NCBI GenBank assembly: GCA_032622095.1
Contig: CP136067.1
Span: forward strand, 194,706,052-194,770,051
Source: Siphonodentalium dalli
Taxonomy: Eukaryota > Mollusca > Scaphopoda > Gadilida > Siphonodentaliidae
Length of the DNA: 64,000 nucleotides
Direction of reading: 5' to 3'
Below, piece after piece: positions 22,978 to 31,787 of the stretch. The notes under the pieces were generated by a model that saw nothing but the letters and a program-made list of their open reading frames with translations, searched no databases and had not been told where the DNA came from. The translations under genes were made by a program, and so were the position numbers. Each line of letters starts with the position of its first letter. Position 1 is the stretch's first letter.

Positions 22978-24639
22978 TGGGTGTGTCTTTTTACCGGATT
23001 CCGGATTCCGGATCCCGGATTTCGACCCGGATTTAGGTGTCTTTTTACCGGATTTCGACCCGGATTCGGGTATGAATTTCATGCTTGTTTTATCACACAT
23101 TTAACCCATTAAAAGCCTTTTCTGACACGCGGAAACTGGTTAGGAGGTGAGATTAAACCAATATAGGGCTGTCGTGCTCATTAAATCCGATTAATCGTAT
23201 TTAAAGGTAAATATCGTGCCCGGATCAGCATACTTCTTATTTTTTCATATAGACACGGCGGTTGGATTGATTTTACGTGATCATGATGGCATTTAAGGGA
23301 ACACACCATGTCCGGATCCGAATTAATTATCTCGTAATTATTGATCATATTTAAAGGTAGATATCATGTCCGGATCCGGTTTTTTTCTCTCTCTTTTTTT
23401 CCATATAAATGATCGTCTTTTTGATATATTAAATGTCACGTGGAACAAAGTTAAAAGTTGATTTTGAGACGTTATACTAGGCTGTTGGATTGATTTCACG
23501 GAATAATTATCGCATTTAAAGGTACACATAAAAGTTTGATCTCCAGACTCCAGCACACTATATTATTACATGAGATATATATATATATCTCGATATGATA
23601 ATATTTATAATTTGAAGCACGTTAGCAGGTTGAACCACAACACATTTACATTATTCATATTGTATGGTGTATATTATCAACAATATACATATCGCATGCT
23701 AATTGTAAGTCGAATCCCAGTCGTGAAACTCATCCAGGTGATTCAAACTATTTCATATTCAAACAAAGGAATCTTAAAATCATAAATTTATATTAATCAA
23801 AATGATTTTAATATTTAAAATTCTATATGCCATAAGTATATTATATTCCGAAAATGATTAGATTCTTGGATTGGCAGGCGGTTTAGAAGTTCCTACGTAT
23901 AATTCGTACCTGGTTCCGCGTGACTCAGTTGCCATTTGATGAATTAAATACACGACTAAACATCAACATCTATAACCTGGTTCCACGCGACATTTAATGT
24001 ATTAAATAGGCATTAATTTATGAGAAAAAAATCCGGATCCGGGCATAATCTGTACCTTTAAATATTATCAGTAAATACGTGGACATTAATTCGGTTCCGC
24101 ACATGGTGTGTACCTTTAAATGCGACAATCATTCCGTGAAATCAATCCAACAGCCTAGTATAACGTCTCAAAATCAAATTATAACTTTGTTCCACGTGAC
24201 ATTTAATATATCAAAAAGACGATCATTTATATGGAAAAAAAGAGAGAGAAAAAAACCGGATCCGGACATGATATCTACCTTTAAATATGATCAATAATTA
24301 CAAGATAATTAATTCGGATCCCTTAAATGCATCATGATCACGTAAAATCAATCCAACCGCCGTGTCTATATGAAAAAATAAGTAGTATGCTGATCCGGGC
24401 ACGATATGTACCTTTAAATACGATTAATCGGGTTGAATGAGCACGACAGCCCTATATTGGTTTAATCTCACCTCCTAACCAGTTTCCGCGTGTCAGAAAC
24501 GGCTTTTAATGGGTTAATGTGTGATAAAACAAGCATGAAATTCATACCCGAATCCGGGTCGAAATCCGGTAAAAAGACACTTAAATCCGGGTCGAAATCC
24601 GGGATCCGGAATCCGGAATCCGGTAAAAAGACACACCCA
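22978..24639. mobile_element. Foldback element with ~580-bp terminal inverted repeats
   Basis: The ends TGGGTGTGTCTTTTTACC (22978-22995) and GGTAAAAAGACACACCCA (24622-24639) are exact reverse complements, and the arms stay ~95% complementary for about 580 bp. They share, for example, cattaaaagcc/ggcttttaatg and acgcggaaactggttaggag with its complement. GTTAAA flanks both sides (22972-22977 and 24640-24645), a likely 6-bp target duplication. The arms are full of CCGGATCCGGAT-type words and repeated ACCTTTAAATATGAT boxes. No transposase is encoded. Confidence 0.8.
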
Positions 24640-24645
24640 GTTAAA

Positions 24646-25069
24646 TGAATGTTTGGATCCTTCCTACCATTGCCGGTGTGGTGTTATTTACGTCATTGTG
24701 CCTCTATGTTGCAATAAATATAGACCAAGTCTAGTCAGTCCACCAAAGCTTGGGACATCGGTTTGGATGATGCTGTTTTGGACCTAATTCCGCCCGTTGG
24801 TAGTCTATACCGGACTTTCACCCAAAAGACGTACTACATGTACCCGTTGAGCCCGGCATTAACTTAAACCCCTAAATGTGGTTAATCACCTGACATGTCC
24901 GCGATTAATCTGTCTTCAAAATGATATATCATTAACCGTGATAGAAAAGGGTATAGTGATAATACGATCGTTTAATGTATTGCTTACATGCATGTTCTGT
25001 TAGCGCGACAGATTGAAATTATCTGGAAAACAAGGATTTGTTTACTTATAAATCTTGATGCATTGGCAT
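24646..25069. other. Intergenic, nothing recognised
   Basis: No supported gene or clear repeat. The frame near 24988-25311 runs into the MITE that follows and carries no domain. Confidence 0.4.
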
Positions 25070-25073
25070 TTAA

Positions 25074-25486
25074 CCCTTTACCCAACAAACCGGCCAAAAA
25101 CGGCCAAATAAAGCTGCAACAGCCTAAATTATCTTGGGTCTGTCTCAATAAAACCATACAAATATGGATATCATTGGAACCGGCTCATGGATCACATTAT
25201 GATGGTTACAGTTATGCCCTGTGCCAATGCATTATCTTATATATGCGAGTCGACCATAGGTCGCCTCGCATATATAAGAGAATGCATTGGCCTAAAAAAA
25301 CAATTTTATAATTTTTTCTTACATTTTTTAACAATTTTTATATTATTTTTCTACATTCTTTGACAATTTTATCATTTTTAATATGTGTTAAGCCAATGCA
25401 TTCTCTTATATATGCGAGGCGACCTATGGTCGACTCGCATATATAAGAGAATGCATTGGCACAGGGCCGTTCTGTTGGGTAAAGGG
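25074..25486. mobile_element. piggyBac-type MITE (TTAA target site), copy 1
   Basis: The element begins CCCTTTACCCAACA and ends TGTTGGGTAAAGGG, and is flanked on both sides by TTAA (25070-25073 and 25487-25490). TTAA duplication and CCC-starting ends are the marks of piggyBac. Inside are two near-perfect hairpins, each with arms ccaatgcattctcttatata-like around a gtcgaccataggtcgc core, separated by a T-rich ~120-bp loop. Non-coding. A second copy is at 59343-59748. Confidence 0.8.
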
Positions 25487-26196
25487 TTAACGGACCTCTG
25501 ATATATGCATGTTTGATAAAAATGAGGATTTCCAACAAGTTAGGTTGGGATATAAGATTTATGAAACGAGATTGATAAATTTGATCCACAACGAGTTTCA
25601 TAGAATCTTATATCCCAACGCAACGACACGAATATATTTTATATCACAAGAAAAAAACAAGAGCTTTCTTTTTAACAAATCAAAATCTTTAAAAGAAACT
25701 GAAAATGAATGCAAAATCCAAACATGCACGGCTTCACAACCGTACACGACAGTATTCCGCTCTCTGACTGGCGACGAAAATATTGACAGCCAATTTGCGT
25801 CTTTGTTGTTATGCCTATTTTTGTTTGTGCAACGAAATTGGACAATAATTTAATTTTAATGAACAAAGCAATCATTTGCAATGTTTTGTGTTGGTCTCAT
25901 GCGCGGCTTTTCGAAACAGTATTAAACCGCGCGTTAATTTTGTTGGCGCGATGCCAAGTATCCCGCGAAACACGCGCCTATTCATCACTAGTGACTTACA
26001 CACTATGTGATATAAGGAAATATGTAATGTTTTTTAATGATATAATATGGGTTTCATGTGATACAATCATAGTTGAGAAAGGCTGCATGCCTTCTGTTCA
26101 TATACGCAAAGCTTCCATTTGACCTAATATATACGAAGACATGCAAGCAAGATAACTCCAGCCCACGATTTTGGGCACAGGGAGTCGGTCCAAAAC
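25487..26196. other. Intergenic with a small hairpin
   Basis: An inverted repeat at about 25541-25618 pairs gttgggatataagatttatg with its near complement catagaatcttatatcccaa. The rest (to 26196) has overlapping short open frames on both strands without recognisable domains. No supported gene. Confidence 0.45.
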
Positions 26197-26293
26197 AGCA
26201 TCAACCGAGCCGATATCCCATGCTGTTACAGCATCAACCCAGCCGATATCCCATGCTGTTACAGCATCAACCCAGCCGATATCCCAAGCTGTA
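26197..26293. repeat. 33-bp minisatellite, three units
   Basis: Three direct copies of a 33-bp unit containing agcatcaacccagccgatat followed by cccatgctgttac. The third unit is altered at its end. A single related fragment (caaccgatagcccaagatgt) is seen near 55073-55092. Confidence 0.7.
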
Positions 26294-26382
26294 GTGGACC
26301 GAGAAGACTTGGTCTACATAACATTTTGTCGTGCAAATAGGTTCATAAGGAACCTAAATATTCATATACTATATAGTTTCAA

Positions 26383-26530
26383 AATTGGACTTATTTGATT
26401 ATGAAATAAGCTCATAGCTAGTGAACGCACATCCGTTATTCCGTCGACTGTCGTTCAAAATTTTACTTATTTGATTATGCAATAAGCTCATCGCCAGTGA
26501 ACGCACATCCGTTATTCCATCTACTGTCGC
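26383..26530. repeat. ~75-bp tandem duplication
   Basis: Two near-identical neighbouring copies share ttatttgattatg-aataagctcat then gtgaacgcacatccgttatt. No coding content. Confidence 0.65.
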
Positions 26531-26754
26531 GGGCCATATTGAGAAAACATTACCACGGTAAATACACGTACATGTATGCTTGTAGAACCTATTGCTCAAT
26601 TAGTTCCATACGATACGATTTATTTGCATAAACACTAATAAAGGCAGTATGCTAACAATACAATTCATAATAAAACAATAATTAATAAACGATTACATGT
26701 GAACATGTATTTTATTATGTGATGGCAAGCATAATATTCATTCAGAACGCTTAT

Positions 26755-26965
26755 TAAAGAAGCTCTGGACCACGTTGCTGATTTTGCTGCTTATTTCAGG
26801 GTTATCATTTTTCATTATAACATTAAATTTCTCATGGTTTGGCACGTACTTGTAAAATTACTGTGATATCTAACAACAATTTGGAAAAGTTCATTTCTCA
26901 GATCGCAATAGTGTGGACATTCCAGAATGAAATGATACTCATTTTCTATATCAGAAAAATGCAAT
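26755..26965 (-). mobile_element. LINE fragment: ORF2 C-terminus
   Basis: On the minus strand about 26960-26760 reads IENEYHFILECPHYCDLRNEL and, after a frame change, HEKFNVIMKNDNPEISSKIS and a stop. These are the GDExHxxLxC block and tail of a LINE ORF2. The copy is short, 5' truncated and frame-shifted, and belongs to a different subfamily from the one at 1797-2455. Confidence 0.6.
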
Positions 26966-27203
26966 TAAGTACAAAATAATCACGACAAACAGAACTATAT
27001 CACCTTACTGCGAGCGGCAAGAAGTTTGGACGGCACTATTTTCTCACAAACGGACTCGTAGTGATAAATTCTGTGAAACGGTTTTGGACTATTCGAAAAA
27101 TTTACGACTACTATTGGCTATTCGTAATTCTTATCATTAATAGTTCATTATAGGTGTCTAATATCAAATTGAACCGATAAGCTTGTCACCTCTTTCCACC
27201 TGA

Positions 27204-27305
27204 TACAGACCAATGTTACTCTGTAGTAATACAAAACTATTAGTTAAAAGGCCTCAATGTTATAGGGTATGTGGCATGCTACGCCAGCCGTTGAGGCATG
27301 CCACA
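27204..27305. repeat. Outer inverted repeat, left arm
   Basis: This 102-bp stretch is the near-perfect reverse complement of 45281-45382 on the other side of the Polinton. It contains its own small hairpin (gtatgtggcatgc...gcatgccacata). With the sequence between it and the Polinton target duplications it would make a ~500-bp element with inverted ends, so the Polinton may have inserted into a pre-existing MITE. Confidence 0.65.
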
Positions 27306-27535
27306 TATCCCATAATATGTCAAATATAGCGAATTATCGAAATATGAAATACAACGAAAAAGCGAAATAGGAAAATACAGCGAAATAGCGGAATAAAAAA
27401 TGCATCGAAACGATGAAATAGCGCGAATTATAGAAATAAGAAATTATTGTTTTAACTAAATAACGGAGATATTTGAAGAAGTGTTTTTGACGAAATAACG
27501 GAAATATTTGAAGAAGTGTTTTAAAGAGCGTAACC
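27306..27535 (-). repeat. Dispersed repeat rich in CGAAATAGCG, inverted copy
   Basis: The segment is the reverse complement of about 52666-52890, sharing gacatattatgggatat, atttcgctttttcgttgtat and cttcttcaaatatttccgtt. It is an array of short TTTCGCTAT-like words. Non-coding. Confidence 0.65.
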
Positions 27536-27641
27536 CAAACCTCCCCAAGCCCACCCACCCACCCTATAGAAGAATTTTACTTATATTTCACCAGAGTTGA
27601 TCTATTGTGGTGTTGTATTTTCTCATACAAATCGCCGTTAT

Positions 27642-27647
27642 TTCGTA
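27642..27647. other. Left target-site duplication of the Polinton (TTCGTA)
   Basis: TTCGTA directly precedes the AGTAGTAATGG end of the element and is repeated at 45212-45217 directly after its ACTACT end. A 6-bp duplication is the length made by Polinton integrases. Confidence 0.85.
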
Positions 27648-27937
27648 AGTAGTAATGGTGGGCACTATGGCCCAGTACCCCCCAGACATGGGCACTATGG
27701 CCCAGTACCCCCCAGACATGGGCACTATGGCCCAGTACCCCCAGACATGGGCACTATGGCCCATGGGCCATAGTGCCCATGTCTGGGGGGGTACTGGGCC
27801 ATAGTGCCCATGTCTGGGGGGTACTGGGCCATAGTGCCCATGTCTGGGGGGTACTGGGCCATAGTTCCCACCCTGAGGATAGATGTTCCTGTCATTGATG
27901 TGACATTTCTGATCGAAAAAATGAAAATGGACTTAGA
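27648..27937. repeat. Polinton left terminal inverted repeat (290 bp), internally palindromic
   Basis: It is the reverse complement of 44892-45211. From the outside in, it has the tip AGTAGTAATGGT, three 30-bp units (GGGCACTATGGCCCAGTACC plus ten more bases), a GGCCCATGGGCC centre, three of the same units in reverse orientation, and a ~75-bp unique part ending at 27937. The right repeat has one more 30-bp unit, which accounts for its 320 bp. Confidence 0.9.
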
Positions 27938-28015
27938 ATTATTTTTTTTCAAAAGGAAAATCTCACTTTGGAAAATATCAATTAGCTATCAAGAGTATCT
28001 TTTCGATCATTTGGT

Positions 28016-28031
28016 GGCCCTGAAAAGGGCC
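28016..28031 (-). terminator. Histone-type 3' stem-loop, minus-strand gene 1
   Basis: On the minus strand the bases read GGCCCTTTTCAGGGCC, 19 nt after the stop of the OTU-like gene. This fits the metazoan histone mRNA 3' stem-loop consensus GGYYCTTTTCARRRCC: a 6-bp stem with a UUUC loop. It is followed by ACCAAA instead of the usual ACCCA. Confidence 0.75.
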
Positions 28032-28050
28032 GTTTTATTTTTGTTATAGT

Positions 28051-28515
28051 TTAGAATCCGCCACATTGAACTTCTTTGTTCGCCAAAACTTCAATTGATT
28101 TGTCTCCTCGCCTCATCCATATTTCGCATTCACAATAATGCTCGTGGCAAACGTGGGGTATCCACACTAGAGGTATTGTTGACTTGAATCTTGGTGTTGA
28201 TTTGTAGCCGCCTTTGGTAGCATCAAACATGACGATAGGTCGCTGTATAACAGTCGCCGCTAATTCAACCATCAATCTTGATTCGGCCAAAAGTGGTGTG
28301 CGCCGTAAATCTTGTGCCGACGCACCAAGTTCGTCACTCTCTGCGTAGTACAGGTCAACTGCCGCATCTCTCAGAATCATCCATCCATCGGTCGTCCCGT
28401 AAATCCCGAGGCTGAGTGCCCTCCAAAATAGCGATATTTCTTCACCGTACACTGCTTTACAGTATACCCCACCGCTCATTATCTCGTCAAGATCTGTTAT
28501 GTTTACAGCAGTCAT
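28051..28515 (-). CDS. OTU-like cysteine protease fold protein, probably inactive
   Basis: A 154-residue protein. The stretch LFWRALSLGIYGT followed by WMILRDAAVDLY matches the start of OTU-family deubiquitinases (DGxCLFRAxSxxxYGT...LR). Later ELAATVIQRPIVMFD and a C-terminal IPHVCHEHY match the OTU core and its catalytic HY. The Asp and Cys of the usual DGNC box are replaced (EEIS), so catalysis is doubtful. The ATG at 28515 is preferred over an upstream ATG at 28590, because the sister cassette keeps the 28515-type start (cattcaaagATG) but has a stop right after the upstream one. It may act on host ubiquitin signalling or be a decoy, which is inference. It is read away from a promoter shared with the plus-strand gene at 29419. 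Confidence 0.6.
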   Translation of the reverse strand: MTAVNITDLDEIMSGGVYCKAVYGEEISLFWRALSLGIYGTTDGWMILRDAAVDLYYAESDELGASAQDLRRTPLLAESRLMVELAATVIQRPIVMFDATKGGYKSTPRFKSTIPLVWIPHVCHEHYCECEIWMRRGDKSIEVLANKEVQCGGF

Positions 28516-29382
28516 CTTTGAATGTAGAATAAGTCTGAAGATCCGTCTTGAACATATATCACGATTGCGCGGGCGGTAGAGAAAGCACATAATACTTTGA
28601 CGTTAAAAATGACAAAGGTTCCCTGACGTTGTGTTTCTTTTCAGTGCATTATCTGTTAGTTTCACCATTTCGATATGTTATAGATTAAATTCATGATAGT
28701 ATATACAATTAATTAAGATATTTTAACATATGAATTCATCATCGTTCATAAACGATGACCAAGTAAAGTTATCAAATGCAAACATCAAGAAAAATGTTCA
28801 GTATGTTTCTTGTGTTCAGTTTTTATGTATAAAATATGTACAATTCCAAAACCAAAAACTAGAAAAACATTCCATATTTGCCTAACGAGGTAATAAATAT
28901 ATCAATCATGTGTACCAAATAATAGATAATGATCTAACGAAATTAAAAACATTTGTTTGATCGCTATGCAATAATGATCAAGAAAAATATGCATGTTGAT
29001 CCGGTTCTGAAAAAACACAACGTCAGGAAATATTTGTCAATTTTAACGCCAAAGTATTATGTGATTTCATTGACGCCCGTGTAACAATCTTGTGTTCAGT
29101 TTTATGTATAAAATATGTACAATTCCAAAAACAAAAACTAGAAAAACATTCCATATTTGCCTAACGAGGTAATAAATATATCAATCATGTGTACCAAATA
29201 ATAGATAATGATCTAACGAAATTAAAAACATTTGTTTGATCGCTATACAATAATGATCAAGAAAAATATGAATGCTGATCCGTCTCTGAAAAAACACAAC
29301 AACAGGAAACATTTTTCATTTTTAACGTCAATGCGACATGTGATTTCATTGACGCCCGTGTCAAATGTATAAAAATATTTTC
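28513..29382. promoter_or_regulatory. Divergent promoter region of cassette 1
   Basis: About 870 bp between two divergent starts, nearly identical to 30402-31276 (offset 1889-1893). It contains two tandem ~279-bp units, each beginning tgtgttcagttt-tatgtataaaat, and on the plus side a TATA-like TATAAAAATA (29369-29378) ~50 bp before the ATG at 29419. Towards the minus gene is the conserved leader tatatcacgattgcgcgggc. No open frame crosses it. Confidence 0.7.
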
Positions 29383-29418
29383 GAATTTGATCAACGTTAC
29401 ATTGCATTGCTATCAAAG

Positions 29419-29907
29419 ATGGATCCGTTAACAGAATTTCTTCAGAGTGAGATATACAGTAATCCTGTTGCACAGAATACATATGCGGCACCACAGTCTA
29501 CAGGCCAAGCTAATACGACAATGACTATAGGTGGTGATACACTCATTTTAAAAGCGATTTTAGATGAACTGAGATGTCTTCGCAGGGATATTGACGTGAA
29601 AACACAAGTAACGCATCAAGAAGTAAAAGTGAATCTTCGTTTCGTTGCAGAAGAGATAGATATACCAATCAGGGTTCATGATGTTCAGAGATCGAAAGAA
29701 CAGAAACAGATCAAAAAAGAAAAAATATTGGCGGCGAAAGAAAAAGAACCTAAAAGTATCATGAAGCCTTCTACTGAGACAAAAGTCAGATTTCGTCTTC
29801 CTTGTAAAGAATCTAAAGATACAGAGAAAAGTGATGAATTCGCAAAAGCTATCGGTTCTCATGGGAAAGATATGTCAAGATATAAGAAAAACACAAAACG
29901 ATGTTAA
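29419..29907 (+). CDS. Polinton accessory protein, Lys-rich, function unknown
   Basis: A 162-residue protein that I do not recognise. Residues ~1-35 are polar, ~38-85 form a predicted helical segment (TLILKAILDELRCLRRDIDV), and from ~100 on it is strongly basic and Lys/Glu-rich (KEQKQIKKEKILAAKEKE), ending in KRC. That suggests a nucleic-acid-binding or nuclear protein. I chose the ATG at 29419 because the upstream ATG at 29365 overlaps the TATA-like box, which is conserved in cassette 2 where the equivalent ATG is out of frame with the gene. The stop is followed after 22 nt by a histone-type stem-loop. Confidence 0.6.
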   Translation: MDPLTEFLQSEIYSNPVAQNTYAAPQSTGQANTTMTIGGDTLILKAILDELRCLRRDIDVKTQVTHQEVKVNLRFVAEEIDIPIRVHDVQRSKEQKQIKKEKILAAKEKEPKSIMKPSTETKVRFRLPCKESKDTEKSDEFAKAIGSHGKDMSRYKKNTKRC

Positions 29908-29929
29908 AGTCAGATGATAATTTTAAAAC

Positions 29930-29945
29930 GGCCCTTTTCAGGGCC
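29930..29945 (+). terminator. Histone-type 3' stem-loop, plus-strand gene of cassette 1
   Basis: GGCCCTTTTCAGGGCC preceded by AAAAC and followed by ACACA, 22 nt after the stop. Downstream lies ccaaaaggttactctttcat, in the place where a U7-binding downstream element sits in histone genes. No AATAAA follows closely on this strand. Confidence 0.8.
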
Positions 29946-30158
29946 ACACACATTTCCCAAAAGGTTACTCTTTCATTGCTGAAAAAAATCAAAAACACGA
30001 TTGTTCAATTTATATTTTATTCAACAACAAATATTTGCAAGTATATTTTGTTTTAAATTATTCGTGGCGTGATTTTTTCAAAAAAAAACATAGGGTACAA
30101 AGAACATTATTAGTTCTTAAGCAATGCTAAAAGTTTTTTCTTTTTGAAAAAATTGGTT

Positions 30159-30202
30159 GGTCCTGAAAAGGACCGTTTTTGTTTTTGGCCCTGAAAAGGG
30201 CC
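30159..30202 (-). terminator. Two tandem histone-type 3' stem-loops, minus-strand gene of cassette 2
   Basis: On the minus strand GGCCCTTTTCAGGGCC (30202-30187) is followed 12 nt later by GGTCCTTTTCAGGACC (30174-30159). The two differ by a compensatory C-to-T/G-to-A pair that keeps the stem, which is good evidence that structure is being kept. The first begins 13 nt after the stop codon of the small gene at 30216-30404. Confidence 0.8.
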
Positions 30203-30215
30203 GTTTTGTATGGCA

Positions 30216-30404
30216 TCAAAGTTCACGCCACGATTTTCTTTTGAGACTTTTGCTTTTGTTCCAACGCTGTTGTTTTTTGCATATTTGCATAACCAGTTTT
30301 GCACTGGCGGTTACTTCTTTTGCGTGTCCGGCCCGCATTATCTGGGGTGTTAGCCCTATCGTTCCTCTTAGTATAGACATCAACGGTTCGGGGATTTCGG
30401 ACAT
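30216..30404 (-). CDS. Small Polinton accessory protein, unknown
   Basis: A 62-residue basic protein starting MSEIPEPLMSILRG and ending KRKSWREL. The start lies at the position equivalent to that of the OTU-like gene in cassette 1 (same cattcaaagATG context) and shares its upstream leader. A second frame over the same bases (30223-30432, starting at an ATG 28 nt further upstream) gives a 69-residue polar protein, so the choice of frame rests on the conserved start. No domain recognised. It could also be the remnant of a larger gene. Confidence 0.45.
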   Translation of the reverse strand: MSEIPEPLMSILRGTIGLTPQIMRAGHAKEVTASAKLVMQICKKQQRWNKSKSLKRKSWREL

Positions 30405-31276
30405 CTTTGAATGCAGAATAAAAATTGTTCACGGCCGTGTTTGAACATATATCACGATTGCGCGGGCGGTAGAGAAATCACATGTCACGTTGGCATTAAA
30501 AATGACAAATGTTTCCTGGCGTTGTGTTTCTTTACAGTGCATTATCTGTTAGTTTTACTATTTCGATATGTTATAGATTAAATTCATGATAGTATATGCA
30601 ATTAATTAAGATGTTTTAACATATGAATTCATCTTCGTTCATAAACGATGACCAAGTAAAGTTATCAATTGTAATGATGAAGAAAAATGTTCAGTATGTT
30701 TCTTGGGTTCAGTTTTTATGTATAAAATATGTACAATTCCAAAACCAAAAACTAGAAAAACATTCCATATTTGCCTAACGAGGTAATAAATATATCAATC
30801 ATGTCTACCAAATAATAGATAATGATCTAACGAAATTAAAAACATTTGTTTGATCGCTATGCAATAATGATCAAGAAAAATATGCATGTTGATCCGGTTC
30901 TGAAAAAACACAACGTCAGGAAATATTTGTCAATTTTAACGCCAAAGTATTATGTGATTTCATTGACGCCCGTGTAACAATCTTGTGTTCAGTTTTATGT
31001 ATAAAATATGTACAATTCCAAAAACAAAAACTAGAAAAACATTCCATATTTGCCTAACGAGGTAATAAATATATCAATCATGTGTACCAAATAATAGATA
31101 ATGATCTAACGAAATTAAAAACATTTGTTTGATCGCTATACAATAATGATCAAGAAAAATATGAATGCTGATCCGTCTCTGAAAAAACACAACACCAGGA
31201 AACATTTGTCATTTTTAACGTCAATGCGACATGTGATTTCATTGACGCCCGTGTCAAATGTATAAAAATATTTTCA
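30402..31276. promoter_or_regulatory. Divergent promoter region of cassette 2
   Basis: A near copy of 28513-29382 with the same two ~279-bp tandem units and the same TATA-like TATAAAAATA (31261-31270), here ~40 bp before the ATG at 31301. The conservation of this non-coding block contrasts with the unrelated proteins on either side of the two copies. Confidence 0.7.
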
Positions 31277-31300
31277 CTTTTTCAGTGAACTTCATTCATT

Positions 31301-31663
31301 ATGCCGTCGTTAAAGAAATTTATCAAGAAGTTATGGAGGAAGAGAGATTCAGAGGAGACGAAAATAAGAACATATAGGAAATGGCAGGATTCTCCTGAAC
31401 AAAAGGTGGTACAGAAACAGATGCTAAGAGATTTTCTGGCTCGGCGACGACCATCGCCTGAAGTATGCGATCAAGAATCAAGCAATCAAGAATCAAGCAA
31501 TCTTGATCTCGTGGAGATCTTGTCACAGATCTCGAAGAAAGATCTGTGCAATGCAGCAATTGACAGCTTCGCTCAGGCTGCTGCGGCGCACAGATCAAAT
31601 CCTACTTGGTCTGTGACAATTAATCCCAACGGGATATATCCTGATTTGGCAGAATTTTTATGA
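31301..31663 (+). CDS. Polinton accessory protein, unknown
   Basis: A 120-residue protein with no recognised family. The N-terminus is a basic amphipathic stretch (MPSLKKFIKKLWRKRD), the middle carries a repeated SNQESSNQESS-like acidic/polar run, and the C-terminal half is Ala/Ser-rich and helical (KKDLCNAAIDSFAQAAAAHR). It sits in cassette 2 where cassette 1 has the Lys-rich 29419-29907 gene, with the same promoter and 3' end but no sequence similarity. A histone-type stem-loop starts 20 nt after the stop. Confidence 0.6.
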   Translation: MPSLKKFIKKLWRKRDSEETKIRTYRKWQDSPEQKVVQKQMLRDFLARRRPSPEVCDQESSNQESSNLDLVEILSQISKKDLCNAAIDSFAQAAAAHRSNPTWSVTINPNGIYPDLAEFL

Positions 31664-31682
31664 ATTCTGGAAAAGAAAAAAC

Positions 31683-31698
31683 GGCCCTTTTCAGGGCC
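31683..31698 (+). terminator. Histone-type 3' stem-loop, plus-strand gene of cassette 2
   Basis: GGCCCTTTTCAGGGCC followed directly by ACCCACA, preceded by AAAAAAC. This is the full metazoan histone 3' signal including the ACCCA flank. The next ~100 bp also match the region after the cassette 1 stem-loop (ccaaaaggttactctttcat). Confidence 0.85.
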
Positions 31699-31787
31699 AC
31701 CCACATTCCCCAAAAGGTTACTCTTTCATAGCTGAAAAAAACAAAACACGATTGTTCAATTCATAATTTATTCACACAACATAATTT

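Noticed and set aside
27658-27890. Regular 30-bp repeats that might suggest a CRISPR array
   Set aside because: Units are contiguous without unique spacers, turn into reverse orientation at the centre, and form the Polinton terminal inverted repeats in animal DNA.
28516-28590. N-terminal extension of the OTU-like protein from the ATG at 28590
   Set aside because: The duplicated cassette has a stop immediately after the equivalent ATG, while the ATG at 28515 is conserved in context; the extension looks like 5' leader.
29365-29418. Upstream ATG (29365) for the Lys-rich accessory gene
   Set aside because: It overlaps a TATAAAAATA box kept in both cassettes, and the matching ATG in cassette 2 is out of frame with its gene.
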